NCBI GenBank assembly: GCA_041655955.1
Contig: JBBAEN010000001.1
Location: forward strand, 310,001-374,000
Length of the DNA: 64,000 bases
Origin: Micavibrio_A sp041655955
Lineage (GTDB): Bacteria > Pseudomonadota > Alphaproteobacteria > Micavibrionales > Micavibrionaceae
Direction: 5' to 3'
Shown piece after piece: positions 60,352-64,000 of this stretch. Position 1 is the first letter of the stretch, and each line of letters begins with the position of its first letter. The notes beneath the pieces are model-generated. The model worked only from the letters and a program-made list of their open reading frames with translations, did not search any database and was not told the origin of the DNA. The translations under genes were made by a program, and so were the position numbers.

Positions 60352-61308
60352 ATGATGCTAGATTCACTGACTCGTGCTTTGACGGTTTTTTCTTTCTGTG
60401 CGGCCCTCCTCGCCGGTGCGGCGCAAGCCCGCGCGCAGGACGAAATCATCATGCCCATGGCTTCGCAAGCCGCACCCACGCCGCAAACAAGTATCGTGGC
60501 CGAGCAATCCCTCCCGCCCAGTCAGGACGAAGTGACCATCCTGCGCGATGAATATGCGGGGAAATATAATCTGCCGACGCTTGAAAACCTGTCGCGCCTT
60601 TATTGGCGGCTGGGGGCGTTCGACTTCGATGACAATGTGGCCGTGGCCAACTTTATCAAGATCAATGATTGCAAGATTTACTCCGACTATCTCAACGACG
60701 ATATGGAATGGTCGAAGATTGTCGGCGCGATGAAGGAGCATATCAAGGCCAACGCCCACACCTATCCCTTGAACTTCCAGTTCATGCTGAGGCTTCACCT
60801 CGGCAGGTACGACCCCGTCCGCGGCGGCTTTCCGCTGGTTGACAAAACGGGCTTCATCGACGCAAACCGCATCGAGGTGGACAGCGTCAACCGCAATCAG
60901 GACATATGTTATGACAGCAACCTTATCCGCGATTATCCGCGCAGCGCCGTCCTCCTTCTTTCGGATTCATTCACATTCGATTTCCTGAAACTGGACGAGC
61001 ATGTGGCGCAGGCCTATATCTTGCGCCGCCAGTCCGACTATAAGAGGATGGAGGAAGAGCAGCGCGTCCGCGAACATGAACGCACAGCCTATCTGCGCCT
61101 GCGCATCAGCTTCTCCCAATATCACGGCAATATCCGTGCCAGCGGGCAGGGCAGCAACGAAGCCATGTCCATCCTGTACGGTACGCTGGACGGCTATGAG
61201 GTGTTTGAGGATGCCGGTCAAAAACGGCTGATGCTCAGCGTCGATTTACGGGGCGATGCAAACGCACCGGCGCGGCAAATGTCGCTGCCTCCTTCCGGCA
61301 ACCGTTAA
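60352..61308 (+). CDS. Exported protein, unknown function (DUF4852-like)
   Basis: The 318-residue protein has a signal peptide (FSFCAALLAGAAQARA). The mature part contains YWRLGAFDFDDNVAVANFIKINDCKIYSDYLNDDMEW and RRQSDYKRMEEEQRVREH, like the DUF4852 group as I remember it. It has no catalytic motif. It is located 40 bases after mutY on the same strand. Function is unknown. Confidence 0.55.
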   Translation: MMLDSLTRALTVFSFCAALLAGAAQARAQDEIIMPMASQAAPTPQTSIVAEQSLPPSQDEVTILRDEYAGKYNLPTLENLSRLYWRLGAFDFDDNVAVANFIKINDCKIYSDYLNDDMEWSKIVGAMKEHIKANAHTYPLNFQFMLRLHLGRYDPVRGGFPLVDKTGFIDANRIEVDSVNRNQDICYDSNLIRDYPRSAVLLLSDSFTFDFLKLDEHVAQAYILRRQSDYKRMEEEQRVREHERTAYLRLRISFSQYHGNIRASGQGSNEAMSILYGTLDGYEVFEDAGQKRLMLSVDLRGDANAPARQMSLPPSGNR

Positions 61309-61472
61309 TTAACCGCTTAATTATATGCCGCGAGCGATATAAGCGTTCCGCAACAGCGCGGCGGGCGTATTTTCCAACCGCCAATAACTATCCTGAACAT
61401 TATAAGGAGCATATGAGGCAGCGCTGCCGTGAGTAATGGCCGAATATGCAGTAGCACCGTGTAAGCGCGCAT

Positions 61473-61491
61473 CGGGCCGTGGCCGTTTTTT
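61473..61491 (+). terminator. Probable intrinsic terminator ending the 60352-61308 transcript
   Basis: CGGGCC and GGCCG (with one bulged G) form a short hairpin followed by TTTTTT. The upstream 61309-61472 region also holds AAGGAG directly before a 7-codon open frame (ATG 61415) with a 12-bp palindrome GGCAGCGCTGCC. No gene is supported there. Confidence 0.5.
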
Positions 61492-61881
61492 CTATTTACG
61501 CGATTTCTTGGCGCGCGTTATTTCCGTTCCCGCAACGGCAAACGGGTAAATATCCAGCTTTTCTATACGCACCGTAACCCGCCGGATTTTTTCACCAAGA
61601 CAGGCGTGAGCGATTTCTTCGGCCAGCGTTTCGACGAGATGGATATGCCGCCCGTCAACAAGGCGCAGCACATGCTGGACAATCAAATCATAGGACACCG
61701 TATCGTCGATATTATCGAGAGTGGCGTCTGGCCAGATTTCGGGTTCGGCCATCACATTGATCCGCACGCGCTGGGAGGCGGTTTTTTCATGATCGAAAAC
61801 GCCGATGCTGACAGGCACGACCATATCTTTGATAAAAATATGGTTCGTATCCGCAGGAATTTTCTTTTTGCAAAAAAACAT
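61492..61881 (-). CDS. folB: Dihydroneopterin aldolase
   Basis: FolB cleaves dihydroneopterin in folate synthesis. The 129-residue sequence shows MVVPVSIGVFDHEKTASQRV with the active-site Glu, and VRIEKLDIYP with the conserved Lys. It begins 2 bases after the ccrM stop in the same direction. Other fol genes are not in the window. Confidence 0.9.
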   Translation of the reverse strand: MFFCKKKIPADTNHIFIKDMVVPVSIGVFDHEKTASQRVRINVMAEPEIWPDATLDNIDDTVSYDLIVQHVLRLVDGRHIHLVETLAEEIAHACLGEKIRRVTVRIEKLDIYPFAVAGTEITRAKKSRK

Positions 61882-61883
61882 GG

Positions 61884-62996
61884 CTATTGAATTGTAGCGC
61901 CGCCGGGAATTTGCTTTGCCCCTTCAATCTGGGCGCGCAAATCCTGCCGCAAGGCGTCAATCGGCACATGCTTCCCGCCCCGTTTTACATGCCAATACGT
62001 CCAGCCGTTGCAGGAAGGGGCGTTTTGCACGAGCGCGCCGACTTTGTGGATAGAGCCGCGGTGATTGCCCGTGATGACGTTGCCGTCCGCATGCACTTTT
62101 GCCGCCAGCTTGCCTTTGGCGTCCGTCAGCTCCGCTCCGGGCTTCAGATAGCCATGTTCCAGCAGCCAGCCGAAGGGGATGCGCATTTCCTCGCGTTTGT
62201 TCGCAAGTGTTATGGTGTCCTCCGCGCAAACCTCGGCGGCGCTGATACGCTTTTGCGCGTATTTGATATAGTCTTCTTCCCGTTCGATGCCGATCCATTG
62301 ACGGCCCAGTTTTTTCGCAACCGCCCCCGTCGTGCCAGTGCCGAAAAACGGATCGAGCACCACATCGCCCGGCTTTGTCGAAGACAGGATCACGCGCTGG
62401 AGCAGGGCTTCGGGCTTTTGCGTCGGGTGGAGCTTTTCACCCGCATCGTTCTTGAGCCGCTCGCCGCCCGTGCAAAGCGGGATGAACCAGTCTGAGCGCA
62501 TTTGCAGATCTTCGTTCAGCGCCTTCATGGAATCATAGTTAAAGCGGTATTTGGACTCTTTCGATTTCGCCGCCCAGATAAGGGTTTCATGGGCGTTGGT
62601 AAAACGCCTGCCCTTGAAATTCGGCATCGGGTTGGATTTGCGCCAGATAATATCGTTCAAAATCCAGTAGCCCAGATCCTGCAAAATATAACCGAGGCGG
62701 AAGATATTGTGATAGGAGCCGATAACCCAGATGGAACCGTCATCATGGAGCGCATCGTGGGCGGCGGAAAGCCATTCGCGCGTGAAAGCGTCGTAGCTTT
62801 TCAGGGAATCGAACTTGTCCCAGTCATCGTCGCACGCATCGACTTTTGAATTATTGGGGCGGGTGAGTTCCCCGCCCAGCTGAAGATTATACGGCGGATC
62901 CGCAAAAATCATGTCCACCGATCCCTTTGGCAGGCTCTTCAGCTTCTCGACACAGTCGCCCTGCAAGATGGTGTTTAATGGTGATTTCCGGCTCAT
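61884..62996 (-). CDS. ccrM: CcrM-type cell-cycle DNA methyltransferase (GANTC, N6-adenine)
   Basis: CcrM methylates GANTC at the end of replication in alphaproteobacteria. Motif IV DPPY (IFADPPYNLQLGGELTRPNNSKVDA), the CcrM-specific SYHNIFRLGYILQDLG..WRKSNPMPNFKG, FxGxG (DPFFGTGTTGA), and the C-terminal DNA-binding part (GSIHKVGALVQNAPSCNGWTYWH) are full. The ATG at 62996 has GGGGG ahead; an upstream ATG at 63035 lies inside the likely promoter. 370 aa. It sits between rnhB and folB. Five GANTC sites are just upstream. Confidence 0.96.
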   Translation of the reverse strand: MSRKSPLNTILQGDCVEKLKSLPKGSVDMIFADPPYNLQLGGELTRPNNSKVDACDDDWDKFDSLKSYDAFTREWLSAAHDALHDDGSIWVIGSYHNIFRLGYILQDLGYWILNDIIWRKSNPMPNFKGRRFTNAHETLIWAAKSKESKYRFNYDSMKALNEDLQMRSDWFIPLCTGGERLKNDAGEKLHPTQKPEALLQRVILSSTKPGDVVLDPFFGTGTTGAVAKKLGRQWIGIEREEDYIKYAQKRISAAEVCAEDTITLANKREEMRIPFGWLLEHGYLKPGAELTDAKGKLAAKVHADGNVITGNHRGSIHKVGALVQNAPSCNGWTYWHVKRGGKHVPIDALRQDLRAQIEGAKQIPGGATIQ

Positions 62997-63028
62997 AATT
63001 CCCCCGTCGCTGTGGATCAAACTGGAAC

Positions 63029-63124
63029 GAATCATGATTCATTTGGGACTCCACGTCAACAGTATAAATGCAAAAAATTATTATGAGTCAGAACGTTATA
63101 AGAACAACTTCAGATTTTAGAGTC
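63029..63124. promoter_or_regulatory. Cluster of five GANTC sites upstream of ccrM
   Basis: GAATC (63029-63033), GATTC (63036-63040), GACTC (63047-63051), GAGTC (63085-63089) and GAGTC (63120-63124) lie in the ccrM leader and promoter region. GANTC is expected about once per 256 bases, so five in 96 bp is strong enrichment. A -35-like TTGACG on the minus strand overlaps the group. They are the sites CcrM itself methylates. Confidence 0.75.
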
Positions 63125-63190
63125 GGTTCAACAGTTTAGGAAATTTCCGCTTTTTAAAGTGGTAACCAATATAGCGGAGGCTTTCCAACG

Positions 63191-63835
63191 TCAGCCGTTG
63201 CTTTTACACGGCGCAAAAGATCGCCTGTGATGCGGCGTGATGCCGTGGGCGGCGATTCCGGCCAAATGCTCCACCGTGCCATAGCCGGCATTAGTCGCCC
63301 AGCCATAATGCGGGAACGCAGCATGCAGTGCCGTCATCATCCGGTCGCGCGTCACCTTGGCGAGGATGGAGGCGGCGGCGATGGAAAGCGACACCGCATC
63401 GCCCTTGATAACCGTCCGGCTCTGGCAGGGCAGGGGCGGGGCGAATTTTCCGTCGATAAGCGCCAGCGCAATGCTCCCTTGCGTTTTTTCCATCAGCCCC
63501 TCATGGGCGCGTTTCATGGCAAGCAAGGTCGCATGGTGGATATTCAGCGTGTCAATCTCCTCAACCGATGCCATGGCAATGCTATAGGCGCATTGCCCCG
63601 CGATAATATCAAAGAGATAATCGCGCTTTTGGGCCGAGAGTTTTTTGCTGTCATTCACGGCCTTCCAGACCGGATGGGACAGTTTTTCCGCCGGAATGCA
63701 GGCGCAAGCCGCCACGACAGGCCCCGCAAGAGGCCCGCGCCCGACCTCGTCAATGCCGCAAACCGGCACGCCGAAGGCGGCGTCAAAGGCGGATAAATCA
63801 GCCTTTAAGGGTTTTACTGACGATTTCAAAGACAT
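63191..63835 (-). CDS. rnhB: Ribonuclease HII
   Basis: RNase HII removes RNA from RNA-DNA hybrids, including single misincorporated ribonucleotides. It shows VCGIDEVGRGPLAGPVVAAC with the first metal-binding Asp/Glu, and ADAxx-type IAAASILAKVTRDRMM and HYGWATNAGYGT. 214 aa. The ATG at 63835 overlaps the pepN 3' end by 38 bases and lacks a ribosome site. A later start at codon 3 (TTG) is possible. rnhB-ccrM order is typical of alphaproteobacteria. Confidence 0.93.
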   Translation of the reverse strand: MSLKSSVKPLKADLSAFDAAFGVPVCGIDEVGRGPLAGPVVAACACIPAEKLSHPVWKAVNDSKKLSAQKRDYLFDIIAGQCAYSIAMASVEEIDTLNIHHATLLAMKRAHEGLMEKTQGSIALALIDGKFAPPLPCQSRTVIKGDAVSLSIAAASILAKVTRDRMMTALHAAFPHYGWATNAGYGTVEHLAGIAAHGITPHHRRSFAPCKSNG

Positions 63836-64000
63836 CGGGGGAGAGCTTCGGCGTATTCGCAATTTCGTTCAAGGCCGCCTTCATTTTTTCCTGACGATCC
63901 TGTGTATAACGCTTCCATTCGCGCATGGGGGTAAGCATCCGCGCGGCAATTTGCGGGTTAATCGCATTCAGCGCGATAACCGCATCCTTGAGCAGAACAT
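63798..64000 (-). CDS. pepN: Aminopeptidase N, C-terminal end (partial)
   Basis: The minus-strand frame from the right edge ends at TGA (63798). Its last residues include LKDAVIALNAINPQIAARM, LTPMREWKRYTQDRQEKMK and PDVFEIVSKTLKG. This is the closing helix of M1 aminopeptidase N of the E. coli PepN type (compare NPQVAARLLTPFERWRRY and EIVSKAL in that family). The rest, including the HExxH site, is outside the window. Confidence 0.88.
   Translation of the reverse strand, partial: VLLKDAVIALNAINPQIAARMLTPMREWKRYTQDRQEKMKAALNEIANTPKLSPDVFEIVSKTLKG

Overview
The window is ordinary bacterial chromosome from an alphaproteobacterium. The evidence is the split ATP synthase stalk genes (b and b') next to a, c and I without the F1 genes, the order rnhB-ccrM with a CcrM-type GANTC methyltransferase, an NDUFS4-type complex I subunit, a class I PHA synthase and the hom-glpX-recJ order. 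The tRNA-His keeps G-1 opposite C73, which argues against the Rhizobiales/Rhodobacterales/Caulobacterales group and for a deeper lineage (Rhodospirillales- or Micavibrio-like; this placement is inference). Coding density is high, base composition is moderately GC-rich, and nearly all genes are housekeeping genes.

Layout. 1-13 kb: the tail of a receiver domain, a Cys/His-rich membrane protein, RhlE-type helicase, LptD, a coiled-coil membrane protein, a large Pro-rich AsmA/YdbH-like protein, parE, a hotdog thioesterase, an unknown exported protein, and a two-gene secreted cassette (lipoprotein plus DUF1566-like protein). 13-21 kb: tRNA-His, tRNA-Leu, then a protein-quality-control block: tig, a HExxH protein, clpP, a PQ-loop protein, lon and an HU gene. 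clpX is absent from its usual place between clpP and lon. 21-25 kb: tRNA-Val with a decayed phage integrase at its 3' end, tRNA-Arg, an NDUFS4-like gene, an aquaporin, an AT-rich gene-free stretch, a sulfurtransferase and tRNA-Asn. 25-33 kb: phaC, an OmpA-like lipoprotein, hom-glpX-recJ, a small membrane protein and a 5-FTHF cyclo-ligase.

33-41 kb: a long forward run of ymdB-like, yebC, ruvC-ruvA-ruvB, ybgC, tolQ-tolR-tolA-tolB; no pal or cpoB follows tolB. 41-51.5 kb, reverse strand: proA-nadD-rsfS-rlmH-envC-ctpA-polysaccharide deacetylase-rppH (ribosome silencing/modification, NAD synthesis, cell-wall hydrolysis control and RNA decapping) and atpI-atpB-atpE-atpF'-atpF. 51.5-64 kb: smc, a DsbA-like oxidoreductase, an OmpA-like protein, an inositol-monophosphatase-family gene, efp and a DUF721 gene divergent from mutY, an exported unknown, folB, ccrM, rnhB and the 3' end of pepN.

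The best observations are regulatory. Two genes (rsfS and lptD) appear to start at an ATT codon behind a Shine-Dalgarno sequence. Five GANTC sites sit within 96 bp directly upstream of ccrM. A 97-bp nested inverted-repeat element separates lon from the HU gene. I found no CRISPR array, no intact mobile element, no defence island and no secondary-metabolite cluster.
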